Assembly (NCBI RefSeq): GCF_900217235.1
Contig: NZ_LT907975.1
Span: forward strand, 3,385,001-3,449,000
DNA: 64,000 nt
DNA from: Pseudodesulfovibrio profundus
Lineage (GTDB): Bacteria > Desulfobacterota > Desulfovibrionia > Desulfovibrionales > Desulfovibrionaceae
Direction of reading: 5' to 3'
Below, one piece after another: positions 8,529 to 15,620 of the stretch (the stretch's first letter is position 1; every line of letters begins with the position of its first letter). The notes below the pieces were generated by a model that worked only from the letters and a program-made list of their open reading frames with translations, had not been told where the DNA came from and did no database searches. Both the position numbers and the translations under genes were made by a program.

Positions 8529-8960
8529 TTACTTGCTCCGGCAATCGGAACAGATGCCATACAGATACATTTTATGCCGGAGTAGCTTGAAGCCATGCTC
8601 TTCGGCCAGTTGTTCCTGTCGGCTTTCAATGGTCTCATCGAGTATTTCGATATTTTTCCCGCACTTGTCACAAATGAGATGGTCGTGATGGGTCTGACCG
8701 TAGCGCCACTCGTAGCGAACAACACCGTCAGCGAAGTCGAGCGGTTCTATCAGTCCGGATTCGTTGAGCAGTTTTAATGTTCGGTAAACGGTTGCCTGGC
8801 CGATTGAGGAGTCTCTTTTCTTTACATTGGCATATAATTCTTCAGAAGAGAGATGGCCATCCTGCTTGAGGAACGTGTCAAGAATGAGCCGTCTTTGCGG
8901 TGTCACTTTGAGATTCTTGTCAGCCAGATAGTCTGCGAATAGTTCTTGAGGATTCTTCAT
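8529..8960 (-). CDS. Fur-family metalloregulator (Fur/PerR type)
   Basis: A 143-residue DNA-binding repressor. The N-terminal winged helix contains VTPQRRLILDTF and SIGQATVYRTLKLLNESGLI (recognition helix). The C-terminal half has the metal region THHDHLICDKCGK and a second CxxC (CSDC) near the C-terminus, giving the structural zinc site. The sequence cannot decide between iron (Fur) and peroxide (PerR) sensing. It is a single gene oriented away from the tRNA-Ser. Confidence 0.88.
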   Translation of the reverse strand: MKNPQELFADYLADKNLKVTPQRRLILDTFLKQDGHLSSEELYANVKKRDSSIGQATVYRTLKLLNESGLIEPLDFADGVVRYEWRYGQTHHDHLICDKCGKNIEILDETIESRQEQLAEEHGFKLLRHKMYLYGICSDCRSK

Positions 8961-9061
8961 ATTCTTGCGTGGTTAGTTTTTGTACAAAGCCGTTCATTTT
9001 CCAATACGATATGGATGAAGCCATGTCAAAGAGGTAAAGTGAATTCATGTTTCATTGCTCC

Positions 9062-9090
9062 TTGACATTTCCCAACTTGATTTCTACAAT
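9062..9090 (+). promoter_or_regulatory. Sigma70 promoter of tRNA-Ser
   Basis: TTGACA (9062-9067) and TACAAT (9085-9090) separated by exactly 17 bp, 41 bp upstream of the tRNA. This is a near-consensus housekeeping promoter. Confidence 0.8.
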
Positions 9091-9131
9091 GTTTCACTCA
9101 CTTCACAGGCACTGCTTGTGAGGCACCATAC

Positions 9132-9223
9132 GGAGAGGTGGCAGAGCTCGGTTTAATGCGCTGGTCTTGAAAACCAGAGGCGGGGTGACTCGTCCGGGGG
9201 TTCGAATCCCTCCCTCTCCGCCA
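9132..9223 (+). tRNA. tRNA-Ser (anticodon TGA)
   Basis: A 92-nt class II tRNA. The acceptor GGAGAGG pairs with CCTCTCC (9213-9219), followed by G and an encoded CCA (9221-9223). The anticodon stem CTGGT/ACCAG encloses CTTGAAA with anticodon TGA at 9168-9170. A long variable arm and a T-loop GTTCGAATC are present. Its 3' end is the attachment site of the element that follows; integration restored the full tRNA sequence. Confidence 0.97.
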
Positions 9224-9227
9224 TAGA
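9206..9227 (+). repeat. attL direct repeat in the tRNA-Ser 3' end
   Basis: A 22-bp sequence spanning the T-arm, acceptor and CCA of tRNA-Ser is repeated exactly at 13662-13683 in the same orientation. Identity stops on both sides (A versus G before, G versus A after). This is the expected core of a tRNA-targeting tyrosine integrase. Confidence 0.9.
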
Positions 9228-9257
9228 GCATAATCACTTTGTCTCATGAAGTGTCAT

Positions 9258-9282
9258 AAGCCCTCAAAATGAGGGCTTTTTT
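9258..9282 (+). terminator. Terminator downstream of tRNA-Ser (inside the element)
   Basis: Nine-bp stem AAGCCCTCA/TGAGGGCTT (9258-9266 with 9270-9278), three-base loop, six T. It is supplied by the element and replaces the host terminator now found beyond attR. Confidence 0.85.
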
Positions 9283-9404
9283 GTTGCTTTTATTGTGTCT
9301 TGCGGTGTCATAGGGTGTCTTGAGATGGCTGGTATAAAGGTACAAAAAGTGGTATAAATCGAAATATACCATTTTTCATTATACCACTCTCAGGAGAAAA
9401 CCAC

Positions 9405-10625
9405 ATGCCGCTGACAGATGCCAAGATTAAAGCAGCCAAGCCGAAATCCAAAGAATACTCCCTGAATGATGGTGAAGGCCTATCTCTTGTCGTTAACCCG
9501 AAAGGGCGCAAGTGGTGGCGTTTTCGCTACCAGATGAACGGCAAGCAAACCATGCTGTCTTTGGGGGCGTATCCTTACATCAGTTTACAAGACGCACGAC
9601 TCAAGCGCGGTGATATGAAAACCCTCATTGCCAAAGGCCATGATCCTTCACGGAAACGCAAGGAGGACAAGAGGAAGGCAAGTGCTAGTGAAGGATTTGA
9701 AGCCATCGCACGGGAGTGGTTTGAAAAACAGGTAGACTCCGGGTGGAGTGATCGTCACGCAAAAACCACAATGGAACGGATGAAGAAGAACATCTTCCCC
9801 TTCATTGGAGACAGGCCCATATCGGAGCTTGGCGTTGAGGATATGCTTGGAGTCGTTCAACGATGCGAGAAACGAGGAGCCGTGGAGACAGCTCGGCGTA
9901 TTCGTCAAATAATGTCGCAAGTCTTTCGCTACGCAGTGGCTGCTGGACGAGCTGAGCGAGATCCTGCTGCGGATATTAAAGGTGCGCTCCCTCCGGCTAG
10001 GAAGGTGAAGCACCATGCTTCTATTACCGCCCCTAAGGAAATTGGCCCTCTCTTGAGGGCTATAGATGGCTTCTCTGGAACTTTGGTGGTGCATTGCGCT
10101 CTCAAGTTCGCTCCCTTGGTTTTTGTGCGTCCAGGGGAGCTTAGGAACGCAGAATGGAGTGAAATAAACTTGGAAGGGAGAGAGTGGCGGATACCTTCGG
10201 AGAAAATGAAAGGAGGGAGCCCTCATATCGTTCCCCTGTCTACTCAGGCCGTGGATGTCTTAACAGAACTCCATTCACTTACTGGCCCCTCTGGCTATGT
10301 CTTTCCAAGTGTGCGAACAGCCTCACGCCCGATGTCTGAGAATACGATCAACGTTTCTTTGCGGCGTATCGGATACGACAAAACCGAAATGACCGGCCAT
10401 GGATTCAGGTCTATGGCGTCTACGCTATTAAATGAGCATGGATGGCATAAGGATGCCATTGAAAGACAATTGGCTCATACGCCCAAAGACAAGGTGAGGG
10501 CGAGCTACAACTACGCCGAGCATTTGCCGGAACGTAAGCGGATGATGCAGGCGTGGGCTGATTATTTGGATAGCTTGAAAGATGGTGGGAAAGTAGTCCC
10601 GTTGTTTGCGCAGAAGGTGGGGTAA
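9405..10625 (+). CDS. int: P4-type tyrosine integrase
   Basis: A 406-residue site-specific recombinase. The N-terminal 90 residues form the arm-binding domain typical of P4-like integrases (LTDAKIKAAKPK, then DGEGLSLVVNPKGRKWWRFRY). A core-binding domain follows (about 105-190), then the catalytic domain with arginine in RPGELRNAEW, HGFRS (H-x-x-R) and tyrosine in ASYNYAEH. All catalytic residues are visible, so the enzyme may be active. The gene lies 180 bp from the tRNA and reads away from it. AGGAG precedes the ATG. Confidence 0.95.
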   Translation: MPLTDAKIKAAKPKSKEYSLNDGEGLSLVVNPKGRKWWRFRYQMNGKQTMLSLGAYPYISLQDARLKRGDMKTLIAKGHDPSRKRKEDKRKASASEGFEAIAREWFEKQVDSGWSDRHAKTTMERMKKNIFPFIGDRPISELGVEDMLGVVQRCEKRGAVETARRIRQIMSQVFRYAVAAGRAERDPAADIKGALPPARKVKHHASITAPKEIGPLLRAIDGFSGTLVVHCALKFAPLVFVRPGELRNAEWSEINLEGREWRIPSEKMKGGSPHIVPLSTQAVDVLTELHSLTGPSGYVFPSVRTASRPMSENTINVSLRRIGYDKTEMTGHGFRSMASTLLNEHGWHKDAIERQLAHTPKDKVRASYNYAEHLPERKRMMQAWADYLDSLKDGGKVVPLFAQKVG

Positions 10626-10627
10626 GT

Positions 10628-11368
10628 ATGAGTATCATGGCTAAAGGTTGGTCTTGGTCGGGGGTTAATCTAAATGTCCTGCCTGAAATTGATTTTGATA
10701 AATTAGAAAAACAAATAGATCTCCAGCTTACTCAAGATACTCGGGAACTTATAAAAATAGGTCTCTCGGACTACATCTGTCAAATGCGGGGGTGGAAAGA
10801 TAAACCATCACCAAAGAGTAGGAAGGCCTCATTAAAAAGGATTGTGAAAGCCTGTAAGGTGCTTGAGCCTATTTTTGAATTGGATTCTCCTGGCATTTCA
10901 AATGAAGATGAATATGATCCGCTTAAGCTGCATGAGTGGAAGTGTATAATGCCTTTGGGGCAGTATTCTTTTGATGGGGAAGCTGTGGCTGATTACTTAG
11001 CAAGATGTCGCGGCCAGGCTGAAGATGAGTTAAAAGCGATGATTAGGAGGGAGGAGGAGAGGAAGGAGGAGGAAAGGAAGAAAGGGAAGGAGGAGAAGTC
11101 AAAAAAAATTGAAAAGAAAAATGATAAACCTGGTCCTCGTAAAGATTTTGCAAGACCTCTTTGTTTGGAATGGCTTCACAAAGTTTTTGTCGAGGCTGGG
11201 GGAGATGGTCGAATAAAAAGGTACGACAATGTTTATACTGGGCCGTTTTATTTGTTTGCCGGAAAGTTATTTAGTCTTATTGGTGTTCCTCTTTCTCCAG
11301 GTTCTATCTATGAAAATCTTCAATCTTCACTGTATTATAAATGGTATCTTCAGAGAATTAAGCCCTAA
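10628..11368 (+). CDS. Hypothetical element protein with charged coiled-coil region
   Basis: A 246-residue protein I cannot assign. It starts two bases after the integrase stop, so the two are probably co-transcribed. The first 130 residues are mixed. A highly charged stretch (about 140-175, runs of Glu, Arg and Lys) probably forms an extended helix or coiled coil. The last 70 residues look globular and aromatic-rich. Its base composition is clearly AT-richer than the host genes, in line with acquisition by transfer. Confidence 0.6.
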   Translation: MSIMAKGWSWSGVNLNVLPEIDFDKLEKQIDLQLTQDTRELIKIGLSDYICQMRGWKDKPSPKSRKASLKRIVKACKVLEPIFELDSPGISNEDEYDPLKLHEWKCIMPLGQYSFDGEAVADYLARCRGQAEDELKAMIRREEERKEEERKKGKEEKSKKIEKKNDKPGPRKDFARPLCLEWLHKVFVEAGGDGRIKRYDNVYTGPFYLFAGKLFSLIGVPLSPGSIYENLQSSLYYKWYLQRIKP

Positions 11369-11468
11369 AGTTGCTTTAATAAACTGTTAGAAAAATCTTA
11401 TAGTGCTTCATACGGTTCCATCAAGAGTAAAGGCATTCATGTGAATGCCACAATCTATGGAGGAACCT

Positions 11469-11672
11469 ATGAAACAACCTTTTCCGCAAGTGGGCTTTGT
11501 TCGCCTACCCCAAGTCCTCTCCGTTATTCCCCTCAGTCGCAGTACTTGGTTGCGTGGGGTTAAATCTGGGAAATATCCACAACCGGTGTCGTTGACTGAA
11601 AGAACCCGGGCTTGGCGTGTTGAGGATATCCTTGAGTTGATAGACTCCCTATCTGAAACGGCAGCCAGCTAA
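11469..11672 (+). CDS. AlpA-family transcriptional regulator
   Basis: A 67-residue MerR-like helix-turn-helix protein of the AlpA/phage excisionase-activator family. It has FVRLPQVLSVIPLSRSTWLRGVKSGKYPQPVSL followed by the AWRVEDILELI strand-helix, which is close to the family consensus. ATG 11469 has GGAGG five bases upstream, so the longer frame from 11445 was not used. AlpA proteins in P4-like elements regulate the integrase or act in excision. Confidence 0.85.
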   Translation: MKQPFPQVGFVRLPQVLSVIPLSRSTWLRGVKSGKYPQPVSLTERTRAWRVEDILELIDSLSETAAS

Positions 11673-11676
11673 AGTT

Positions 11677-12135
11677 ATGCAATCCGGTATGCGCTTTTTG
11701 CCTTACAAGCTTTTTGTGGGGTTATTCATTCCTGATATTGTAGCGAGTTTCGATGGGTTACAGCTTTCATCGAAACTTGTTTGGGGAAAGTTGGCACAAC
11801 ATGCAGGTGAAACCGGTGATTGTTTTCCTGGTGTTGATACCATTGCAGAAGGGCTCGGCTGTAGCGGACGAACCGTACAACGCTGTCTCAATGAGTTGAT
11901 TGAAAAAAAGTTCATTGAAGTTGAGCGTTGCTTCAGAAAGAAAAGTCGTCTGCAGACAACCAATCGCTATTATTTCCTTTGGCATCCAATTTTTGATTCA
12001 GCTTTGACTCGGACAAAGCAAGAGTCTGACAGGGTGACAAAAAGTCGCCCTAGGGATGACAAAAAGTCACCCCTAGGAGCGACAAAAAGTCACCCCTCCA
12101 ACGGTGACAAGATGTCACCCAAAGAGAATCAGTAA
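11677..12135 (+). CDS. Initiator-like winged-helix protein, possibly truncated by the IS
   Basis: A 152-residue protein starting 4 bases after alpA. Residues 20-100 form a helix-turn-helix domain (SSKLVWGKLAQHAGETGDCFPGVDTIAEGLGCSGRTVQRCLNELIEKKFIEVE), as in Rep-type and phage replication proteins. The C-terminal 40 residues are low-complexity Asp/Lys/Ser/Pro and arise from four DNA repeats (12035-12120) read in different frames. The stop TAA at 12133-12135 abuts the inserted IS3 element, so the original protein may have been longer. A replication-initiator role is inferred from the fold and embedded repeats; a plain transcription factor is possible. Confidence 0.6.
   Translation: MQSGMRFLPYKLFVGLFIPDIVASFDGLQLSSKLVWGKLAQHAGETGDCFPGVDTIAEGLGCSGRTVQRCLNELIEKKFIEVERCFRKKSRLQTTNRYYFLWHPIFDSALTRTKQESDRVTKSRPRDDKKSPLGATKSHPSNGDKMSPKENQ
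12035..12120 (+). repeat. Four iteron-like repeats with internal dyad
   Basis: Copies of TGACAAAAAGTCRCCC begin at 12035, 12057, 12080 and 12105 (spacings 22, 23 and 25 bp; the third begins with C, the fourth reads TGACAAGATGTCACCC). Each holds the dyad GAC-N5-GTC. The spacings are near two helical turns and are not all multiples of three, so the repeat is conserved as DNA, not as peptide. They lie inside the initiator-like gene, as phage lambda origin iterons lie inside gene O. Confidence 0.75.
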
Positions 12136-12200
12136 GAAGTGGGTTCAGGAAACTGGACCACGAGCTAAGGTGGACGTAAGAAGCCCAAAGGAGGCTTTTG

Positions 12201-12488
12201 ATGTCCAGGAAAAGAAGGAACTTTACCGCCGAATTCAAGACCCGTGTCGCGTTGGATGCCTTGTCCGGCGAACACACCCTGTCCGAGCTCGCCAGCAGGT
12301 ACGGCGTGCATCCCAACCAGGTTTCCCAGTGGAAGAAGCAGGCCAAGGAGCAGATCGTAGCTGGCTTTGCGGGCAAGGCCCAAAAGACCCAACAAAGCGA
12401 TGAGGCCCGGATAAAAGAGCTTCACGCCAAGATCGGCCAGCTCACGGTGGAGAAGGATTTTTTGCAACAAGCCTTCGCAAAGATATGA
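12201..12488 (+). CDS. IS3-family transposase OrfA
   Basis: A 95-residue DNA-binding half of the transposase. The helix-turn-helix (KRRNFTAEFKTRVALDAL, then LSELASRYGVHPNQVSQWKKQ) is followed by a leucine-zipper-like helix ending in [16 protein letters not shown] 12201 is preceded by GGAGG at six bases. The stop overlaps the orfB start in ATGA, so orfB is probably translated by coupling or frameshifting. The reading frame is intact. Confidence 0.92.
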   Translation: MSRKRRNFTAEFKTRVALDALSGEHTLSELASRYGVHPNQVSQWKKQAKEQIVAGFAGKAQKTQQSDEARIKELHAKIGQLTVEKDFLQQAFAKI

Positions 12489-13366
12489 GCTGCGAGCGAA
12501 GGCGAGACATCGTCGACAAGGGGCATCCGATGCTCAGTGTTCGACGGCAGTGCGAAATCCTCAAGCTGCACCGCTCAACGTACTATTACCAGCCGATCGG
12601 CGAGTCCGCGTCCAACTTGGCGCTCATGAAGCGCATCGACGAGTTGTTCCTGGAGTTGCCGTTCTTCGGCTCCCGGCAGATGCGCAACATCCTGCGCGAT
12701 GAGGGCCATCAACTCGGGCGCAATCGCGTCCGGCGGCTCATGCGCAAGATGGGGTTGATGGCGGTCTATCAGAAGCCGCGAACCAGCCAGCCTCATCCGC
12801 AGCACAAGACGTATCCGTATCTGCTGCGCGGCAAGGCGATCACGAGGCCGAACCAGGTGTGGTGCGCCGACATCACGTACATCCCGATGAAGCGGGGCTT
12901 CCTGTACCTCGTGGCGATCATGGACTGGCACAGCCGCGCGGTGCTCTCCTGGCGGCTGTCGAACACCATGGAAGCGGACTTCTGCGTGTCCGCCCTGGAG
13001 GAGGCCCTGAACCGCTACGGCGTGCCCGAAATCTTCAACACGGACCAAGGCTCGCAGTTTACGAGCTACGAGTTCACACGGACGCTCCGGGAAGCCGGAG
13101 CCCGCATCTCCATGGACGGCCGCGGCCGCTGGATGGACAACGTCATGATCGAACGCCTGTGGCGATCACTGAAATACGAATGCGTGTATCTGCGGGAATT
13201 GGAAACGGGAAGCGAGTTGCGGCAGGCCCTGGCCTGGTGGATCGATTTCTACAACAACCGCCGCCCACACAAGGCGTTTGACGGCAGAAAGCCGATGGAG
13301 ATATATCAGGAAGGCCCCAAGCCAGAGGGGGTACCCCCTCTGGCTTGGCCCCACAAGGCGGCGTAG
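12485..13366 (+). CDS. IS3-family transposase OrfB (DDE integrase)
   Basis: A 293-residue catalytic subunit. An N-terminal HTH_21-type segment ([42 protein letters not shown]) precedes the rve integrase core. The DDE residues are in [20 protein letters not shown] and [12 protein letters not shown], and the family ending [15 protein letters not shown] is present. All catalytic residues and full length are seen, so the copy may be active. Confidence 0.94.
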   Translation: MSCERRRDIVDKGHPMLSVRRQCEILKLHRSTYYYQPIGESASNLALMKRIDELFLELPFFGSRQMRNILRDEGHQLGRNRVRRLMRKMGLMAVYQKPRTSQPHPQHKTYPYLLRGKAITRPNQVWCADITYIPMKRGFLYLVAIMDWHSRAVLSWRLSNTMEADFCVSALEEALNRYGVPEIFNTDQGSQFTSYEFTRTLREAGARISMDGRGRWMDNVMIERLWRSLKYECVYLRELETGSELRQALAWWIDFYNNRRPHKAFDGRKPMEIYQEGPKPEGVPPLAWPHKAA

Positions 13367-13661
13367 CCTATGAAACTGTCCACCTTAAATTCGCCGCTGA
13401 CTGGTCCAAGGAAGTGAACCCACTTCTGATTTCGATAATTTTCTGAGTCTGTTCGGTTGATAATGTGCTCATAATTTACCTCGGTTTGTTATTGAGGTAT
13501 TTACATAAAGAACAGAAAAGCTTCAAGGCAGAAGAACTTGACCTCCATAAATAAGTTCATTTTGGCGAGGTGAATCGTTGTGTGTGGTATATAAAGTGGT
13601 ATAATATTTTTTTTGATATATTTATCAATTTGAAATAATTGTAAAATATTATCAAATATTG

Positions 13662-13683
13662 ATCCCTCCCTCTCCGCCATAGA
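13662..13683 (+). repeat. attR direct repeat
   Basis: Exact 22-bp copy of the tRNA-Ser 3' end (9206-9227), marking the right boundary of the integrative element. The preserved CCA and flanking TAGA match the tRNA side. Confidence 0.9.
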
Positions 13684-13690
13684 ATGTCAG

Positions 13691-13722
13691 GGGCTTATCT
13701 CGAAAGAGGTAGGCCCTTTTTT
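13691..13722 (+). terminator. Original tRNA-Ser terminator, displaced by integration
   Basis: Stem 13691-13701 with 13706-13716 (G-T pairs included), GAAA tetraloop, six T. It lies 8 bp beyond attR, where the host tRNA terminator would be before integration. It abuts the convergent gene that ends at 13721. Confidence 0.75.
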
Positions 13723-14041
13723 ATAGGAATATGCCTTCCAGGTCTTTCACGGATTCTTCTCTTGCAGAACTGGATGGTTCCAGCAGGATCAGGTTGCAGT
13801 TCCATAGAGGTAGTTGAGCGGCCTGCTGTTCTATGCTGTTGGCGAAGGTCGCGTGAATATTATCGCTATGATGAATGAGCAGAGGGTGTACCTGCCATCC
13901 TGCCAGGTGGCCCCGAGGGTGAGCGTAACCTAGAATGAGAATACCGGGAGACTGCGGTAATTCATCACTTTTTGCCAGGTTTGAGAATTGATATTTTGTG
14001 CCGGAAGCCCCTGTGAAGGTCCATTCTTTTAGCTTGTACAT
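13721..14041 (-). CDS. Conserved hypothetical protein, 106 residues
   Basis: A soluble small protein with a well-ordered composition and the stretch ILILGYAHPRGHLAGWQVHPLLIHHSDN rich in His and Gly. I recall similar short proteins in desulfovibrios but know no function, and no metal-binding motif is certain. It is encoded on the host side of attR, convergent with the tRNA. The ribosome-binding site is weak (TTGGA). The 211 bp upstream (14042-14252) contain no visible gene before the IS5-family element. Confidence 0.6.
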   Translation of the reverse strand: MYKLKEWTFTGASGTKYQFSNLAKSDELPQSPGILILGYAHPRGHLAGWQVHPLLIHHSDNIHATFANSIEQQAAQLPLWNCNLILLEPSSSAREESVKDLEGIFL

Positions 14042-14252
14042 TCCAATCAGATAACTAAATCCATTCTATCTGCCAATATCTCAGGCAATTAATCTCACGT
14101 ACTTACAAAAGCCGCATTTATAGAGAAGGGCTTCGCAGGCTCAATATGACGGTGCTTCTGCTCTCTGTTTTCTCCACCATATGCTGTTTTTTATGCAACA
14201 CTACACTGCTGCTCAATAAGTGATTATCCATGTTTTCACCTGTTTTACTATT

Positions 14253-15520
14253 GAGACCTCTGCGCATCCCCTTTTCGCGTCCGTGCCTTGCGCTCCGCAC
14301 CCAATTTGATGTTCTGACCGCACCCCAGCTTGGGCTCATTCCCGGCCTTTTCCTGCCATTTCTGGCCGAAATGCCGGATTTTGGACGCACCTCTCCCTTC
14401 AGGCTCGCGCCAGTCGAACAGCTTTTTTCAAATTGAACGCCATGGCGAGGATGTGGAACTCTCCCTCCACCTTCTCACGACCCACGTATCGGGACCGAAA
14501 GAATGCGTAGCCACGTTTGAGTGTGCCGAAGGCCCGCTCGACTATTTGCCGAATGCTGCTGATGTCACGGTTGCGGGTCTTTTCGAAGTCTGTCAGCCTG
14601 CCGCCACGAGGCGTCTTGTCCATGGTTCCGTCCTCCAAATCGCGATCAAACAGAATGTCCCGGTTCTTCCCGCTGCAATAGCCCTTGTCCGCATAAACCC
14701 GTGCGCCGGGATCAAGGCCGACGCCATTCACGAGCCGCTCGAATTCGCCCGTGTCCGAATGGTTCGCGGGAGTGATGTGACCACAGAGCAGAAACCCGTC
14801 TCGACTGTCCGTCGCGGCATGGAGCTTGTAGCCGTAATAGGCCCGATTTCTCTTGCGGAGCCAGGCCGCCTCCTCGTCATCCGAATAGCTGACCCGGCAG
14901 TCCACCGGCCCATCCTGTTCTTCGGCGTCCTCGGAACGGTCCTCAGGCATCACGTCGATAACCTTGCGCGGCCGCCGCTGCGACTCGACTACCGAGGCGT
15001 CCACCACGGCTCCCTCACGGACAAGAAGCCCTTGTCCTTCAAGCTGGCGGTTAAGCATGTCGAGCAAGGAGTCCAGCACCTTCAGGCGGATCAAACCGTT
15101 ACGGAAACGGCATATGGTGGTCTCGTCCGGCACGTCGTCCTCGATGGAAAAACCGGTAAATCTGACAAAGGAGAGCCGGTCGAGCAGCGCCTGCTCCACG
15201 CCCGGATCACTCAGGTTGTACCAACGCTGCAAGAGCAGAATCTTGAACATCGCCAGAGGCGGATAGGCGGGATTGCCCACGGCGTTGGCCTTGCGCCTGA
15301 TCTTCTTGCACAGAAAGGCGTTGATGGGCTGCCAGTCGATGAGTTCGTTGATCTCATCCAGAAATGTGGTCTTGGTTCTGCGGTGCCCCAGGAAGTAATC
15401 ACCCAACCGAGGTCCTTTCTGCCGAATAGCCATGCCTTCCTCCTTTGGATGGAGAAATAATAGCATAATAAATCAAATAGTTAAAGAGTAAAAGTGTGGG
15501 ATTTGCCGTGCAGAGGTCTC
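14253..15520 (-). mobile_element. IS5-family insertion sequence
   Basis: About 1.27 kb bounded by inverted repeats GAGACCTCTGCRC (14253-14265 and, complemented, 15508-15520; one mismatch). It carries one transposase gene on the minus strand. About 146 bp at the left end (14253-14398) are non-coding. No convincing target duplication is seen. It separates the tRNA-Ser region from alaS. Confidence 0.87.
14399..15433 (-). CDS. IS5-family transposase
   Basis: A 344-residue DDE transposase. An N-terminal DUF772-type domain (INELIDWQPINAFLCKKI, NPAYPPLAMFKILLLQRWYNLSDPGVEQALLDRLSFVRF) precedes the catalytic core. Acidic residues lie in VVDASVVES, VYADKGYCSGKNR and QIVERAFGTLKRGYAFFR (the Y-2-R-3-E-6-K region). 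ATG 15433 has AAAGGAGG at ideal spacing. The gene appears intact. Confidence 0.93.
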   Translation of the reverse strand: MAIRQKGPRLGDYFLGHRRTKTTFLDEINELIDWQPINAFLCKKIRRKANAVGNPAYPPLAMFKILLLQRWYNLSDPGVEQALLDRLSFVRFTGFSIEDDVPDETTICRFRNGLIRLKVLDSLLDMLNRQLEGQGLLVREGAVVDASVVESQRRPRKVIDVMPEDRSEDAEEQDGPVDCRVSYSDDEEAAWLRKRNRAYYGYKLHAATDSRDGFLLCGHITPANHSDTGEFERLVNGVGLDPGARVYADKGYCSGKNRDILFDRDLEDGTMDKTPRGGRLTDFEKTRNRDISSIRQIVERAFGTLKRGYAFFRSRYVGREKVEGEFHILAMAFNLKKAVRLARA

Positions 15521-15571
15521 TGTCATCGGAAAATACACTTTTATCAGTAGCGTCGAGCGCATCTTTCAAGC

Positions 15572-15604
15572 AAAAAAAGCCCCCCGTTTTTGTGCGGGGG
15601 GCTT
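15572..15604 (-). terminator. Terminator after alaS
   Basis: Ten-bp stem AAGCCCCCCG/CGGGGGGCTT (15577-15586 with 15595-15604), followed on the minus strand by a run of seven T. Confidence 0.9.
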
Positions 15605-15620
15605 GCTGTTCAAATGCAAA

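Larger units (their letters stand above)
12136..13426 (+). mobile_element. IS3-family insertion sequence
   Basis: About 1.29 kb with imperfect terminal inverted repeats. The left end GAAGTGGGTTCA (12136-12147) matches the complement of the right end TGAACCCACTTC (13415-13426), and a second shared block (TGGACC and AAGGTGGAC) lies further in. It carries orfA and orfB overlapping by four bases. Its GC content is higher than the surrounding element. No target-site duplication can be recognised at the two ends. Confidence 0.85.
9206..13683 (+). mobile_element. Small integrative element (P4/satellite-like) in tRNA-Ser, about 4.5 kb
   Basis: Bounded by 22-bp direct repeats, with the integrase next to the tRNA. 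It holds an integrase, a hypothetical gene, an AlpA-like regulator and an initiator-like gene, all on the plus strand and less GC-rich than the host genes. An IS3-family element occupies 12136-13426. Between it and attR only about 235 bp of AT-rich DNA remains (13427-13661) with no gene visible. The set resembles phage satellites and small integrative elements, but primase, capsid-size or transfer genes are absent, so it is probably a degraded or very minimal element. Confidence 0.85.

Noticed and set aside
14118-14390. A 90-residue minus-strand frame crossing the left end of the IS5-family element
   Set aside because: It spans the junction of host DNA and the element's inverted repeat, has no ribosome-binding site and is rich in Arg and Ser. 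It is a chance frame.
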